A stretch of DNA of 64,000 bases, taken from assembly GCA_963796675.1 (NCBI GenBank), contig CAWCMS010000011.1:186001-250000 (forward strand). Direction: 5' to 3'. A program made the translations under genes and the position numbers. The DNA comes from CAWCDJ01 sp963796675. Its GTDB lineage: Bacteria > Acidobacteriota > Terriglobia > Bryobacterales > Bryobacteraceae. The notes below the pieces were generated by a model that saw only the letters and a program-made list of their open reading frames with translations, was not told the origin of the DNA and searched no databases. How positions within the stretch are numbered: the first letter of the stretch is position 1; the number at the start of each line of letters is the position of its first letter. Below are positions 11,092 to 21,531 of this stretch, piece after piece.

Positions 11092-12147
11092 CTTTTCATA
11101 AGCATCCGTCACCGCGTCCCAGGAGTAGCGTTCGCGAACGCGCTCCAGGGCGCGGCGGCGGAGGGACTCATGCTCTTCTTCCGGCATCGCCAGCACCGCA
11201 CGTAACTTCTCGGCCAATTCGGCAGGCTCGAAGGGAATGCCGGCGTCGCCCGTGACCTCGGCGTTTTCCGGCGTATTGCGATAGAGCACCAGCGCCCCGC
11301 GGCCCATGGCTTCGATCAGCGCCGGGTGCGTCCCGCCGACCTCGGTCGCATGGATGTAAGCGAAGCAATGCGACCCCAGCTCACGGTATCCCACGCCGTA
11401 GACGCCTCCGGGAATGAGAATGCGCGGGTCGCGGGTATCTTTGACCGCACGAATGTACTCCTCTGCATAAGGAGCGTCGCCGATCAGCGCGAGTTTCATC
11501 GGAGTTTCGACCGATTCGAAGGCTTGGCGGACTTCGAGCGGGTGGTTCTCCGGCTCCATGCGGCTGACGTATAAGAAATAGCGTCCGCGCTCGAGCCCCA
11601 GCTTCGCGAGTATGTCCGAACTTTCCAACTTACCTAACTCGGCGCCATAAGGAATGAAGATGCTGTCTTTCCCATAGCGGCTCCGATAGTATTCGCGGAT
11701 GGTTTCGGCATCGGTGACAACGCGAGTGGGGAAGAGGGTCGCGAGCCACTCGGAGACCAGATACCAGCCCTTCGCCAGCCGGTTCCACTTCTTGCGCTTG
11801 CGCTCGATGCCGTCCACATTCAGCACTACCGGGACTCCGACGAGGCGCGGCCAAAGCGTGAACAACGCGTTGGCGCCATTGCAGTAGAGAGCGACATCGG
11901 TGCGATGCAGAAGCAGATGGATTGTCGAACCGAAGGTGTGGGCGATCGTGTCGAAGTACTTATGGCGGATGGTCGGGATATACTGCAGCCGCACGCCCCA
12001 ATAGTGGTTGCTCGTCCAGCGCTGCCGGCAATAGACGACCACTTCGTGCCCGCGGGCAGCGAGCCGGGTCGCGATCTCTTCAGCGAAGGTCTCGAACCCT
12101 CCATAGTTCGCGGGAATGCCGCGAGTACCAAGCAGTGCAATGCGCAT
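11068..12147 (-). CDS. GT4 glycosyltransferase with DUF1972 N-terminal domain
   Basis: 359 residues. MRIALLGTRGIPANYGGFET is the signature of the DUF1972/rhamnosyltransferase-like group of GT4 enzymes, which transfer sugars during polysaccharide or glycan assembly in the cytosol. The second Rossmann domain holds LYVSRMEPENHP and EVGGTHPALIEAMGRGALVL, the nucleotide-sugar binding E-x7-E region. The start at 12147 is the natural one, as the conserved N-terminus begins there. Stands alone and convergent with the GH92 gene; acceptor unknown. Confidence 0.85.
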   Translation of the reverse strand: MRIALLGTRGIPANYGGFETFAEEIATRLAARGHEVVVYCRQRWTSNHYWGVRLQYIPTIRHKYFDTIAHTFGSTIHLLLHRTDVALYCNGANALFTLWPRLVGVPVVLNVDGIERKRKKWNRLAKGWYLVSEWLATLFPTRVVTDAETIREYYRSRYGKDSIFIPYGAELGKLESSDILAKLGLERGRYFLYVSRMEPENHPLEVRQAFESVETPMKLALIGDAPYAEEYIRAVKDTRDPRILIPGGVYGVGYRELGSHCFAYIHATEVGGTHPALIEAMGRGALVLYRNTPENAEVTGDAGIPFEPAELAEKLRAVLAMPEEEHESLRRRALERVRERYSWDAVTDAYEKLLLGVAK

Positions 12148-12477
12148 CGGGATTGCGTCAAAGGCGAAACGGGCCGGCGCCGAAGGGACGGCGAGGGCAC
12201 AGAGAACATCCTAACCCGTTGTGGATGATCTGTCGAACTGAGGCGGCGAGCGCTGCATCATTGACTCCCAGGCACGCCCCGTCAATCCGGGCCCTTCGAG
12301 GAGTTCGGTGAGATTCAGCGACACCGCGACGAAGACGAGCCCCGTCGACGTGGGCCACAACGTGGTTAATTTCTTCCGTCACCTGGCTCCCAAGACGCTA
12401 CGCAGACGGCAGTTCGAAGAATTTGCTGCCGGTGCTCTTTGCACCGGGGTGTTCGAACGATCCCTGCTGAAGGTCTC
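12148..12477. other. intergenic stretch without recognisable gene
   Basis: About 330 bases between the glycosyltransferase start and the CDF transporter stop. Short frames are present but show no homology pattern I recognise. No RNA or clear terminator hairpin was found. Confidence 0.4.
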
Positions 12478-13377
12478 TCAGAGATCTTCTTTAACGGGTT
12501 CGCAATGGACGGTTACATCGGCGCCGGAAAGCTCGGCCTGAACGGCCAACTCCACCTGATCGGCAATGTCGTGAGCACGAGAAAGGGGTAGGCGGCCATC
12601 CATCGAAATGTGCGCATCTATAAAGAGTGTCGGACCGGAATAGCGGAAGCGTATGCTATGGCAATCGACGACGCCGGGCACCGACTCCGCGGCCCGGACG
12701 ATCCGCTCCTCCGTTTCGGAGGGAGCGGCATCCATCAGGAAGTGCACGGCGCGCATGCCAAGCTGCACAGTGACCGTAATTGCAATCCCGGCGACCGCGA
12801 TGGCCGCCACCGCATCACCGTGACGGAGCCAGGACGCAGCCGGCAGCCAGCTCGCTAGCCGGACACAGATCAATCCGACGATCACCACGCCGGAGCTCCA
12901 AAGGTCCGTCGCAAAGTGCAACGCGTCGGCTTCGAGGGCCTGGCTGCGGGTTTCCTTTGCCACCCGGTAGAGCGCGCGGGAACGAAACCAGTCGACTGCG
13001 ATCGAAGCGAACATCACCGCAAAGGACCAGACCGTGACTTGCACCTCGGCGTTGCCCGACACGAGGCGGTGAGCGGCCGCGTACACAATCCACGCGCACG
13101 TTACCAGCAGGAGCACGGCCTCAAACAAGGCTGAAAGGTTCTCAATCTTACCGTGCCCATACCGGTGTCCGCTATCCGGTGGGCGCGCGGCGGTGCGGAC
13201 GGCGAGATAGGTCGCGCCGGCCGCCACCAGATCGATAGCGGAGTGGGCGGCCTCGGCGATGATGCCGAGGCTCCCCGTAAGCAGGCCGACCGCTGCCTTA
13301 AACCCCGTGAGCGCCGCTGCCGCCACGAGCGACGTCAGGGCGACGGTCGTCTTTCGTTCTCCGGCTCCTGCCTGCAT
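12478..13377 (-). CDS. cation diffusion facilitator (CDF) family transporter
   Basis: 299-residue inner-membrane metal/proton antiporter. Six hydrophobic helices, with the paired HxxxD metal-site motifs of the family: HSAID at residues 45-49 in TM2 and HFATD at 154-158 in TM5. HRYGHGKIEN (71-80) is the conserved cytosolic loop. The C-terminal domain (about 205-299) is the cytosolic dimerisation fold with a His near the end (VTVHCEPV). Exports Zn2+, Co2+, Fe2+ or similar; the metal cannot be told. It is the last gene of the leftward TolC-MFP-RND-propeller run, 37 bp behind its neighbour, which suggests that the whole operon handles metals. Confidence 0.9.
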   Translation of the reverse strand: MQAGAGERKTTVALTSLVAAAALTGFKAAVGLLTGSLGIIAEAAHSAIDLVAAGATYLAVRTAARPPDSGHRYGHGKIENLSALFEAVLLLVTCAWIVYAAAHRLVSGNAEVQVTVWSFAVMFASIAVDWFRSRALYRVAKETRSQALEADALHFATDLWSSGVVIVGLICVRLASWLPAASWLRHGDAVAAIAVAGIAITVTVQLGMRAVHFLMDAAPSETEERIVRAAESVPGVVDCHSIRFRYSGPTLFIDAHISMDGRLPLSRAHDIADQVELAVQAELSGADVTVHCEPVKEDL

Positions 13378-13414
13378 GGAGGGTGCCCACCGGCTCCCAC
13401 ACTCCGTTGTACCG

Positions 13415-14413
13415 CTATTTCCCGACTACCAGGACGTGGAACGAGTCCGGAACCACCGGGGGACGGCTCCGCTTCTGCCCTTCCTTAGGCGGCGGCGCCT
13501 GGCCGAATTCGGCGGCAAGGAGGTAGATTTTGTGATTCTTCAGGTCCACCGCCATGGTGCGGGCGCCGCGTTCGGTGGTAACGGTATCGACGGTCTCGTA
13601 CTTCCCGTTCACCGGCTTGACGATGCTCAGGGTTCCCTCGCCGTTCGAACTGAACGCCAGGCCCGTGCCCGGATCGTACCCGGCGGCGTCCGGCCCATTT
13701 CCGATCACTGCCGTCCCCACCACCTTCATGGTCGGAATGTCGGTAATGGCCATCACCTTGTCGCACACCGAGAAGAGCTTCTTATTCTTCACGTCGATCG
13801 CCAGGCCGCTCGGTCCTTCACAGGGAAGGGTCGAGGTGCGCCGTGTCACTTCGTTTTTGGCGGCATCGATTTCGAGTACCTCGCTCGAGCCTTCCAGGTT
13901 GGCGTAGACCTTGCCGGCTCCATCCACGGCACAGAATTCGGGCGCGGGCCCCAGAGGAAAGCTCTTGAGCACGTCACCGGTCTTCGCGTCGATCGACGTC
14001 ACTTCGTTGCCGGAGTGGTCGAACGCATAGACGCGCTTGGTCTTGGGCTCGTAACAGATGGAGTCCGGGTTCTTGCCGGTGGCCGGCTCGCCGGTTTTCG
14101 CCAGCGTCTTGAGGTCGAAGATGGTGACGCTGTTCGACTGTCCGTTGCTGATGAAACCCTTGCCCAGGTCCTGCGCGATGGCGATGCCGTGCACGCCGTG
14201 CAGTTGGTCGATCGTGCCCACTACCTTGCCGGCATCCGGATCGACTACGGCAACCGAGGTGCCATGCGAGACATACAGGCGCCGGTTGGTGCTATCCATC
14301 GCCACATAATCCCAGCGGCCTTCGCCGCCGATTTTGATCTTGCCGATCACCTTGTAGCCTTCGGCGGCAAAAGCCGCTACCGCGATCAAACCTAACGTCA
14401 GAATTCTCTTCAT
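13415..14413 (-). CDS. exported YncE-like seven-bladed beta-propeller
   Basis: 332 residues. The start at 14413 gives signal MKRILTLGLIAVAAFA; coding upstream of it is the tail of the RND gene in another frame. Blade repeats of the YVTN type are clear: RRLYVSHGTSVAVVDPDAGK, VYAFDHSGNEVTSIDAKTGD and KLFSVCDKVMAITDIPTMKV. Such propellers bind ligands or partners in the periplasm and are often of unknown role. It sits 21 bp behind the RND pump gene and ahead of the CDF exporter, so a periplasmic role in efflux is plausible but inferred only from position. Confidence 0.85.
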   Translation of the reverse strand: MKRILTLGLIAVAAFAAEGYKVIGKIKIGGEGRWDYVAMDSTNRRLYVSHGTSVAVVDPDAGKVVGTIDQLHGVHGIAIAQDLGKGFISNGQSNSVTIFDLKTLAKTGEPATGKNPDSICYEPKTKRVYAFDHSGNEVTSIDAKTGDVLKSFPLGPAPEFCAVDGAGKVYANLEGSSEVLEIDAAKNEVTRRTSTLPCEGPSGLAIDVKNKKLFSVCDKVMAITDIPTMKVVGTAVIGNGPDAAGYDPGTGLAFSSNGEGTLSIVKPVNGKYETVDTVTTERGARTMAVDLKNHKIYLLAAEFGQAPPPKEGQKRSRPPVVPDSFHVLVVGK

Positions 14414-14433
14414 CACAGCTCCTTTTGCAATCG

Positions 14434-17400
14434 TTAGTTGCGGCCGCCGATGTAAAAGCGGACCGCGGGTGTCACTACCAGGGAGAGGACCATCGAAGCG
14501 ACGATGCCGCCGATCACCGCGATGGCCAGGGGTTGCAGCATTTGGGATCCCGCGCCGATGCCGAAGGCCAGGGGCAGCATGCCCGCGACCGTGGCGAGCG
14601 CCGTCATCAGAATCGGACGCAGCCGCCGCTCGCCCGCCTGAATCATCGCCTGCTCGGCAGCGACTCCTTCCGCGCGGAAGCGCTGGTCCGCATCGAGTAA
14701 CAGAATGCCGTTCTTGGCGACGATACCGATGACCATGATCAGCCCCATGAACGACGAAAGGTTGAAGGTCACTCCGGTCACGAGCAGCGCCAGAAACACG
14801 CCGCACGTGGAAAGCAGCGCCGAGCACAAGACCGAGATTGGCGCGGCAAAATCGCCGAATTCAAAGAGCAGTACGATAAACACCAGGACGATCGCCAACC
14901 CCAGCACGAAGGCGAAATCCTTGAAGGATTTCTGCTGCTCTTCGTAGAGGCCGCCGTATTGCACGCGGATCGCCGGCGGCAAGTGGAGGTCGGCGATGGC
15001 CTGCTGCACTTTCGGCATGCCTTCACCGAGGCTCATGCCTTCGAAGCGCGCCGTCACCTGCACGTCACGCTGCAGATTCTCGCGCCGGATTTCGTTCTGG
15101 CCCGGGATCTCCACCATGTTGGTCAGCGTGCCGAGCGTGGCGGTCTTGCCGGTGCCGCTGACCAGAAGAGTGTGCTTGATCGAGTCTACGGTTTGGGTAC
15201 GTTCCTGCGGGAAACGGACTCGGATCGTATAGGCCCGGTCATCCACGACTACCGGCACGGTCGCCGGCTCACCCTGGAGGATGGCGCTCGTATCCACCTC
15301 TACCTCCTGTGGCGAAAACCCGGCGCGCGCCGCTGCCACGGGATCCACATTGAACAGGCGCGCCGGGCCGCTGACAGTGTTTTCAATGCCGTTCAGCACA
15401 TCGACCACGCCGGGGATCTTTCTTGATGGCGTCACCGACCACCGGTCCCCACTGGTTAAGGAGCGCGGGGTCTTGCGCAAACAGCTTGATTACGACAGGC
15501 TCGGGGGCGCTGGTGAGGTCGCCGATCATGTCGCTGAGCAACTGCACGACCTCGATATCGACCACGGGCTCGGCCTTCTTGATCTTGTCGCGCACGTCGG
15601 CGATCACGTCGTCGGCGCTGCGGCCGCGCCTGGCTTTCAGCTTGACGGAAATATCGCCGGTATTGGCTTCCGTCACCTGCGCCAGACCCAGTTGCAGGCC
15701 GGTGCGCCGGGAGGTGTTCTCCACCTCGGGGGTGGCGCGCAGGATCTTCTCCACGTGAGTGATGACCCGGTTCGTCTCTTCGAGCGAAGAGCCGGCCGGC
15801 ATGATGTAGTCGACGATAAAGCCACCCTCATCCATCGGCGGCAAGAGGTCGGAGCCGATCTGCGCGTAGCAGAAGTACGCCACACCGATCAGGGCCGCCG
15901 AAAAGAGCCCCAGCGCCCACTTGCGTTCCAGGACAAAGCGCAGAGTGTGCTCGTAAACGCTCATCAGGCGCGGAGGGACGGTGTGGTGACCTTGCGGCTT
16001 CTTCCCGGAACGCGAACGGAGGAAATAATGGCTCAACGTGGGTGTCCAGGTTAGCGCCAGCGCGAGCGAAGTAAAGAGCGCCGTGCCGACCGTGACTGCG
16101 AGCGCCCGGAAGAAGACGCCGTTGACACCGGTGATGGCGATCAGCGGCAGGAAGACGACGATCGGCGTGAGGGTCGATCCGACCAGGGGGACCCGGATCT
16201 CGCGCAGAGCACTCCGGATCGCGTCCCCTCGCGATTGCCCGGAGTCCCGGTGCATCACGATGTTCTCGACCACCACGATGGCATCGTCGATGACCAGCCC
16301 GACGGCTGCCGCCAGGCCGCCCAGCGTCATGAGGTTGAACGTTTCCCCCATGGCCTTGAGAGCCACGAACGTCACCGCGATGGTGGCGGGGATGACCAGG
16401 CCGGCAACCAGCGAAGTGCCCCAATCGCGCAGGAACAGCACCATGATCAGCGAGGCCAGAACCAGTCCCAGGAGAATCGCGTCGCGTACGCTCGCAATCG
16501 ACTCGCTCACCAGCTCCGACTGATCATAAAACGGCTTCAGCTCGATGCCTTTGGGCAGGTCCTTGCGAATTCGGTCGATCTCGGCGTGGATGGCATCCGC
16601 CACCCGCACCGTGTTCCCGGTAGGCTGCCGGTTGATGTTCAGCAGCACTGCCGGCCTGGCGTTGGCAGTGACGATCGTGTACACCGGCATCACCGAGGGC
16701 GTGACGGATGCGAGGTCTCCAATGCGGACCGGGGTATTCGCAGGCGTGGTCTTGACCACGATATTGGCAATCTCGGGCGGCGTTCGGGTCTGGCCGCTCA
16801 CCAGGCTGAGGATGAGCTGGTGCTGGTCCTCGATCAGCCCCGGCGAATCGATCATGTTCGTACGGGCGATGGCGTCGAGAATGTTCGGAACCGTCGTCGC
16901 CGTTTCGACGAGCTTCGCCGGATCGGGCTGCACCTGGTATTCGGGCACCCTCCCGCCCTGCACCACCACCGTGGATACGCCGGGCTGCCGGTTCAGGCGC
17001 GGCTTCAACTCGTAATTCGCCATCTCCCAAAGGGTGGTCTGAGGGATGGAATTCGACGTCATGCTGTAGCCCATGATCGGAAACGCCGCGAACGTCAGGC
17101 GGTTGGCGGTGATCCGGGCGGTGGAAGGAAGCGCACTTTGCGCGCGCGCCAGGGCGGCGTTCACCAGCTCGAGCGTGCGGTACATATCGACGTTCCAGTC
17201 GAAGAAGAGGTCGATTTCGGCAGTGCCCCGGCTGGTGACGGACCACAGATGATCGAGCCCCTGCACGGAATTAAGTGCTTCTTCAATCGGACGGGTGATC
17301 GTGACCAGCATCTGGTCGATCGGCATGACACCGTTGTCTATGCCGACCACGACGCGCGGAAAGTCCGTTTCCGGAAAGACGGCCACCGGGATCGTCACCG

Positions 17401-17512
17401 CCAGGTAGATGCCCACGGCGACCAGCGTAAGAATAATAAAGATGATGGACTTCCCGAATCGGGCGGTCCAGTGGGGCGCGCCCCCCTCGGATTGAGGTAC
17501 CGGAGCGCTCAT
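14434..17512 (-). CDS. RND efflux pump permease, one frameshift
   Basis: Full-length inner-membrane RND pump of about 1025 residues in two frames. The N-terminal 700 residues (17512 to about 15420) include TM1 (IIFIILTLVAVGIYLAV), the porter domain, and TM4 GLVIDDAIVVVENIV with the Asp pair of the proton relay. After one base change near 15420 the chain continues as KKIPGVVDVLNGIENTVSG through PVVVDDRAYTIRVRFPQERT and the second TM bundle (IMVIGIVAKNGILLLDA), ending at 14434. Partner of the adaptor (4-bp ATGA overlap at 17509) and the TolC channel upstream. Drug, solvent or metal substrate cannot be decided from sequence. Confidence 0.88.
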
Positions 17513-18831
17513 TGCTTTTTCGGCTTCCCTTCTGGCGTTTTCTGGTCGGCGCCACCCTTCTCAGCGGGTGCATCCTGGTCCTCGTCCTCATCCGCCGCAG
17601 GGGCGCTGGCTTCGATGATCCTGACCTTCTGTTTGTCGTCCACTCCCATGCCGCCGACTGTCACGACCTGCTCGCCGGGCAAGACACCGTTCAGAATCTG
17701 CACCCGGTCTCCCTGGCGCACGCCCGTCTTCACGTTCCGCTTGTGCGCAGTCGAATCGGCCGTAATCACCAGAACCGCCGTGCCGCCTTCCTCACCCGGC
17801 AGAATCGCTGCCGCGGGCACCAGGGACGCACTTTTGACAGTCTCGGTAACGATGGAAGCGTGTGCCGTAGCGCCGGGCTTCATGCGCTCGCCGGGATTGG
17901 GAAGTTCAATCCAAACCTGGACCGTGGCAGCGTTGGGGTCGGTCGCAGGACTCACCACCGAGACTTTGCCGGTGTATTCCTCACCGTCATTCAGCGACAC
18001 GGTCGCGGGCTGGCCGACCTTGACGGCGGTCGCTTCGTCGACCGGAACGTTGACGCGCGCCACCACCCGCGAGATATCCATGATGACCATGAGCGGAGTT
18101 CCGGTGGCCGCCATGTCGCCCGGATAGAGCGGCCGGTCGGCAACGATTCCGAAACCGGGGCTGCGCACCTCGGAATAGGCGACTTGCGCTTCAGCGGATT
18201 GGTAAAGGCCTTGGGCCGCTTCCACCTGCCCGCGGGCCTGGTCGACCTGCGCCTGCCTGCCGGCGTTTTCGAGGACCCGCAGGTGTTCCTTTGCGGTGGA
18301 CAGTTGCGCATCGGCTTGCGCGTAGGTGACCGCGGCGTCGTCCACCAGTTTGCGCGCCAGAGCGCCCGATTGGTACAGCTTCTGGCGGCTTTCGACGACC
18401 TTCTTCGCAGCGTCGGCGGCCTGCTGGGAGCTCTGCACGTCCGTTTGTGCCTTGACGAGGGCCTCCGGTATGGTTGCCCGCTCGGTTGCCTGAAGATTCG
18501 CCTGCGCCTGCGTGACCTGACCCTTGTTGGCGGCGACGGTGGCCACCAGATCGCGATTCTCCAGCCTGGCGAGCAGTTGGCCGGCTTTCACATGATCGCC
18601 GCGATTGACCAGGAAGGTCTGCACCGGCGCCGTGATCTTGGGCATCACGTTCCACTGGTTCTCCGGAAAGAGCGAGCCATCTCCGCGGGTCACCCGCTGA
18701 ATGGTGTCCTGCGTGACCACGCTTACCTGGACCGGCGCGGGCGCCTCCACATCCGATTCCGCATCCTTTTTGCCGCAGCCGGAAGCGGCGATGAGGCAGA
18801 CCGGGATCAACCAAAACAGGGATTTCGACAT
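17509..18831 (-). CDS. RND periplasmic adaptor (membrane fusion) lipoprotein
   Basis: 440 residues. Lipoprotein signal MSKSLFWLIPVCLIAASGC puts Cys19 as the lipidated residue. The chain has the adaptor order: lipoyl half-motifs (VNRGDHVKAGQLLARLENRD), a long alpha-helical hairpin rich in Gln and Ala (about 100-200), the second half-motif (EVRSPGFGIVADRPLYPGD), then beta-barrel and membrane-proximal domains. The C-terminal tail is charged and low-complexity (DEDEDQDAPAEKGGADQ). It links the RND pump to the TolC channel in the periplasm. Overlaps the pump gene by 4 bp and follows the TolC gene with a 2-bp gap, so the three are co-translated. Confidence 0.9.
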   Translation of the reverse strand: MSKSLFWLIPVCLIAASGCGKKDAESDVEAPAPVQVSVVTQDTIQRVTRGDGSLFPENQWNVMPKITAPVQTFLVNRGDHVKAGQLLARLENRDLVATVAANKGQVTQAQANLQATERATIPEALVKAQTDVQSSQQAADAAKKVVESRQKLYQSGALARKLVDDAAVTYAQADAQLSTAKEHLRVLENAGRQAQVDQARGQVEAAQGLYQSAEAQVAYSEVRSPGFGIVADRPLYPGDMAATGTPLMVIMDISRVVARVNVPVDEATAVKVGQPATVSLNDGEEYTGKVSVVSPATDPNAATVQVWIELPNPGERMKPGATAHASIVTETVKSASLVPAAAILPGEEGGTAVLVITADSTAHKRNVKTGVRQGDRVQILNGVLPGEQVVTVGGMGVDDKQKVRIIEASAPAADEDEDQDAPAEKGGADQKTPEGKPKKQ

Positions 18832-18833
18832 TG

Positions 18834-20210
18834 CTAAAACACTCCCGTAAGCGTCTGAAGACTGGCGATGGCGAGACGATACCTGGCCAGGCCGTCGTCA
18901 TATGCGTTGCGCGCGGTCACGAGTTGGCTCTGCGCGTCGACCACCTCCTGCGCGGCGGACTCTCCCGCCGTGTACCGCAGGCGCGTCGCTTCCAGATTGA
19001 CGGTGGAAAGCTCGACCGTGCTTTTGAGCGAGTCGAGTTCGGCAGCGGCGGTCTGCGCCTCGACGTAAAAGGCACCCATCTCCGAAAGGAGGGTCCGCTG
19101 GGCAAGACTGAGATCGGCCCGGGCCTGCTCCAACTGGATCTGCGCCTGCTTGACCCTACTGCGCATGCCACCCCAGTTCCAAACGGGAACCGTGAGCTGT
19201 ACCTGGGCCACGGACCCCAGTTGGTTCTGTCCCTCGGCATTATGGAGAGCTACCTGGTTGGCGTTGAGGCCGTAGAAGTAATCGAAGGAAAGGCTGGGCA
19301 TCAACCCGGCCCGCGCCACGGTCACGCCGTGCGTCTGTTGCTCCACAGCCGCTTTGGCCACCCGGAGGTCCGGGCTGTTTTGCGAGACCATCGACTGGAT
19401 CTGCGGATAAGGGGGAAGCGGTGGCGCATTTTCCAGGTCATCGGCCAGCGTATAAGCCTGGCCGTAGTCCGGGAACAGCAGGATCGCGAAACCGATGCGC
19501 GACTTCTCGTAGTTTGCCTGGGCATCCTGCAGATCGCGCTGCCGCTGCTGCACCTGGATCTGCGCTTTGACGACATCGACGTGCGCCGCTTCCCCGCCCT
19601 CTTCCTGTTTGCGGGTGATATCGAGAAACTGCTGCGCCTCGGCCAGGCTGGCCTGCGCGTTCGCGATCTTGCGCCGCGAAACCACAGTCGTGTAATAGTT
19701 CTGCGTGACGGTGGCAAAGAGCCCGCGCACAGCGAGATCGACCCTGGCGCGCGCCACGGCCTCGGCAGCGATCAGGCGGTGCCGGTCGGCCAATTTCGCG
19801 GGGTTGTAGATTTCGGCGTGGACCAGGGCCTGCTCGTTGTAGACATGCGGGCCGTCGTTGGAGACAAAAATGCCGCTCGGCGATCCATTGGGCTGGGTGT
19901 AGATGAACTGGCTGAAGGCGCTGGCCGAAGGAAGAAGGGCGGCCCTGGCCTGCACACTGTCCTCGTGGGCCAGGCGGGCGCCGAACTGCGCGGAATAGAC
20001 TTGCGGACTGTACTGGCCGGCTCGCTGGAGGGCATCCCGGAGGGTGAGAGTGATGGGCGGGCCGGTGAGAGCTGGAGACTGGACGACCACCTGCTGCGAC
20101 GCCGAAGGCATGGCTGCCTGGCCCGCGGGCCCTTGTCCGGCCACGACGACGGACTGCGATTGAGCCGAAGCCCCGGCCCACAGGGCCAGGAAAGCGAGGG
20201 TCCACTTCAT
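18834..20210 (-). CDS. TolC-family outer-membrane channel
   Basis: 458 residues when started at 20210, where MKWTLAFLALWAGASAQS is a good signal peptide; an ATG eight codons upstream is possible but spoils the signal. Two repeats of the outer-membrane efflux protein domain: long helices (ARVDLAVRGLFATVTQNYYT and ARADLSLAQRTLLSEMGAFY) with the YTAGESAAQEVVDAQSQLV motif in the second. Forms the exit duct of the tripartite pump encoded by the next two genes. First gene of the operon; its promoter should lie between 20210 and 20430. Confidence 0.9.
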   Translation of the reverse strand: MKWTLAFLALWAGASAQSQSVVVAGQGPAGQAAMPSASQQVVVQSPALTGPPITLTLRDALQRAGQYSPQVYSAQFGARLAHEDSVQARAALLPSASAFSQFIYTQPNGSPSGIFVSNDGPHVYNEQALVHAEIYNPAKLADRHRLIAAEAVARARVDLAVRGLFATVTQNYYTTVVSRRKIANAQASLAEAQQFLDITRKQEEGGEAAHVDVVKAQIQVQQRQRDLQDAQANYEKSRIGFAILLFPDYGQAYTLADDLENAPPLPPYPQIQSMVSQNSPDLRVAKAAVEQQTHGVTVARAGLMPSLSFDYFYGLNANQVALHNAEGQNQLGSVAQVQLTVPVWNWGGMRSRVKQAQIQLEQARADLSLAQRTLLSEMGAFYVEAQTAAAELDSLKSTVELSTVNLEATRLRYTAGESAAQEVVDAQSQLVTARNAYDDGLARYRLAIASLQTLTGVF

Positions 20211-20431
20211 GGAACCATTAGTATACGGATTCACAGATGAACGGACGATGAACCCGGCGATCGGCTCGCACCGCTTACCGGATTCGGACGCTCCTGAAAA
20301 CGGGGCCGGACCCGTGGTCGTAAGCGGCGGACTAGGTTAAGGACGGAATTGGCCTCCGCCTGTTTCGAGCCGGTCTGAAATGACTTCTGCGCCCCTCGAT
20401 TGCCGCGCGCGATGGTCTCTGATCGCTCGAC

Positions 20432-20953
20432 TTACTTCTTGCCCGCCTGTCCCATTCGCGAAGCCGTCGAGGGCGGCACGATTCCGTTCGATCGCAGGTA
20501 CCCCGCGATATTCCCGTAGATTTCGTTATTGTGTACGACAATGTGCAGCAGTGCATATGTCGTCTGCGGCGAGGCCAGAGCCTTTTGGTCGTCGATACCC
20601 TCTAATGCCCCAGCGCAGTACGCGAACGAGTCTCGCAGCGCCTGGCTGACCTCTGTTTTGTCCTTCAGGCTGGGTACCTTCTTGGCCGCCTCAGGAGTGC
20701 TTTCCCCCTTTAGTGTGGCGCAGTCGGAATAATTCCGCTCGGTCGAATGGTTGATCCATTCGGCAAACGACATTTGGCCGGACGTCAATTTGAAGCCGTA
20801 CCGGTCGGCAGGCATCGCCTCCGCGGCCGCTTCGAGATTCCTACGAACGCTGGTGAAGTAGCGCTGGGTCACCGTCGTCTTCAGGTTATTCTGGGCGCTC
20901 AGCACCAGCGGCAGGCAACCGATGAAGAGCGTCACGATTGGTCGGATAGTCAT
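20432..20953 (-). CDS. exported DinB-like protein
   Basis: 173 residues with an N-terminal signal (MTIRPIVTLFIGCLPLVLSA). The rest fits the DinB/YfiT four-helix fold: SFAEWINHSTERNYSDCATL and LHIVVHNNEIYGNIAGYLRS, in which His residues on helices 2 and 4 form the usual metal site. Family members are thiol-dependent transferases or have unknown function; exported copies are common in Acidobacteriota. Single gene, no clear operon partner. Confidence 0.75.
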   Translation of the reverse strand: MTIRPIVTLFIGCLPLVLSAQNNLKTTVTQRYFTSVRRNLEAAAEAMPADRYGFKLTSGQMSFAEWINHSTERNYSDCATLKGESTPEAAKKVPSLKDKTEVSQALRDSFAYCAGALEGIDDQKALASPQTTYALLHIVVHNNEIYGNIAGYLRSNGIVPPSTASRMGQAGKK

Positions 20954-21081
20954 AGCGCCAGACTACACGAATCCGCGCCCGTCGTGTCAGCCATACGGTC
21001 AGGTTGAGTGCACTTCACATCTATTTCGGCTATCCTGTGGTGAGGACTTGCGCCGACGCGCAAGCACCGGGAGGGTTCAGA

Positions 21082-21498
21082 GTGCCACGGCGCTTTTGTC
21101 AACGTCACGGCAAAGACCAGCCTTGCACGTGTGCGATGGGCAACCTTTATCGTTTTGTTGAGCCTGTCGTGCTGCTGCTGCTCAAAAAGAAGGGACGGTC
21201 CTACGGCTATGACCTGGCCGCTGATCTGGACCAGTACGCCCTCACGGACGCCGAAATCGAGAGAGGCGCCCTCTACCGTACGCTTCGAGCGCTAGAACTG
21301 AACGGGAATCTCAAGTCTGCGTGGGAAACCGACAGGGCGGGTCCGGCTCGCCGGGTCTACCGGCTCACGGCGAAGGGCGAGCGGCACCTGGAAGAGTGGG
21401 CCATCGTCCTGGAACACGTTTCGAAATCGATGACGCGGTTTGTCAAGGAAACGAGAGCCACCTTGCAAGCGGGTAGTCCCGTGAAAACCGCGTCCTGA
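21082..21498 (+). CDS. PadR-family transcriptional regulator
   Basis: 138 residues from a GTG at 21082 that has GGAGG 8 bases upstream (21070-21074); this is better than the ATG at 21136 because it keeps the N-terminal CQRHGKDQPCTC, which looks like a conserved Cys cluster. The winged helix follows: FVEPVVLLLLKKKGRSYGYD, ERGALYRTLRALELNGNLKS and RRVYRLTAKGERHLEEWAIV. PadR proteins are dimeric repressors. The Cys/His cluster could bind metal or sense redox state (inference). It faces the C_GCAxxG_C_C gene, which is convergent. Confidence 0.85.
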   Translation: MPRRFCQRHGKDQPCTCAMGNLYRFVEPVVLLLLKKKGRSYGYDLAADLDQYALTDAEIERGALYRTLRALELNGNLKSAWETDRAGPARRVYRLTAKGERHLEEWAIVLEHVSKSMTRFVKETRATLQAGSPVKTAS

Positions 21499-21531
21499 GA
21501 ACGGCACCTGGGCGCTTGACGGCTCCGGCAT

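Noticed and set aside
16235..18127. 630-codon open frame antisense to the RND pump and adaptor
   Set aside because: Shadow of two intact efflux genes in GC-rich DNA.
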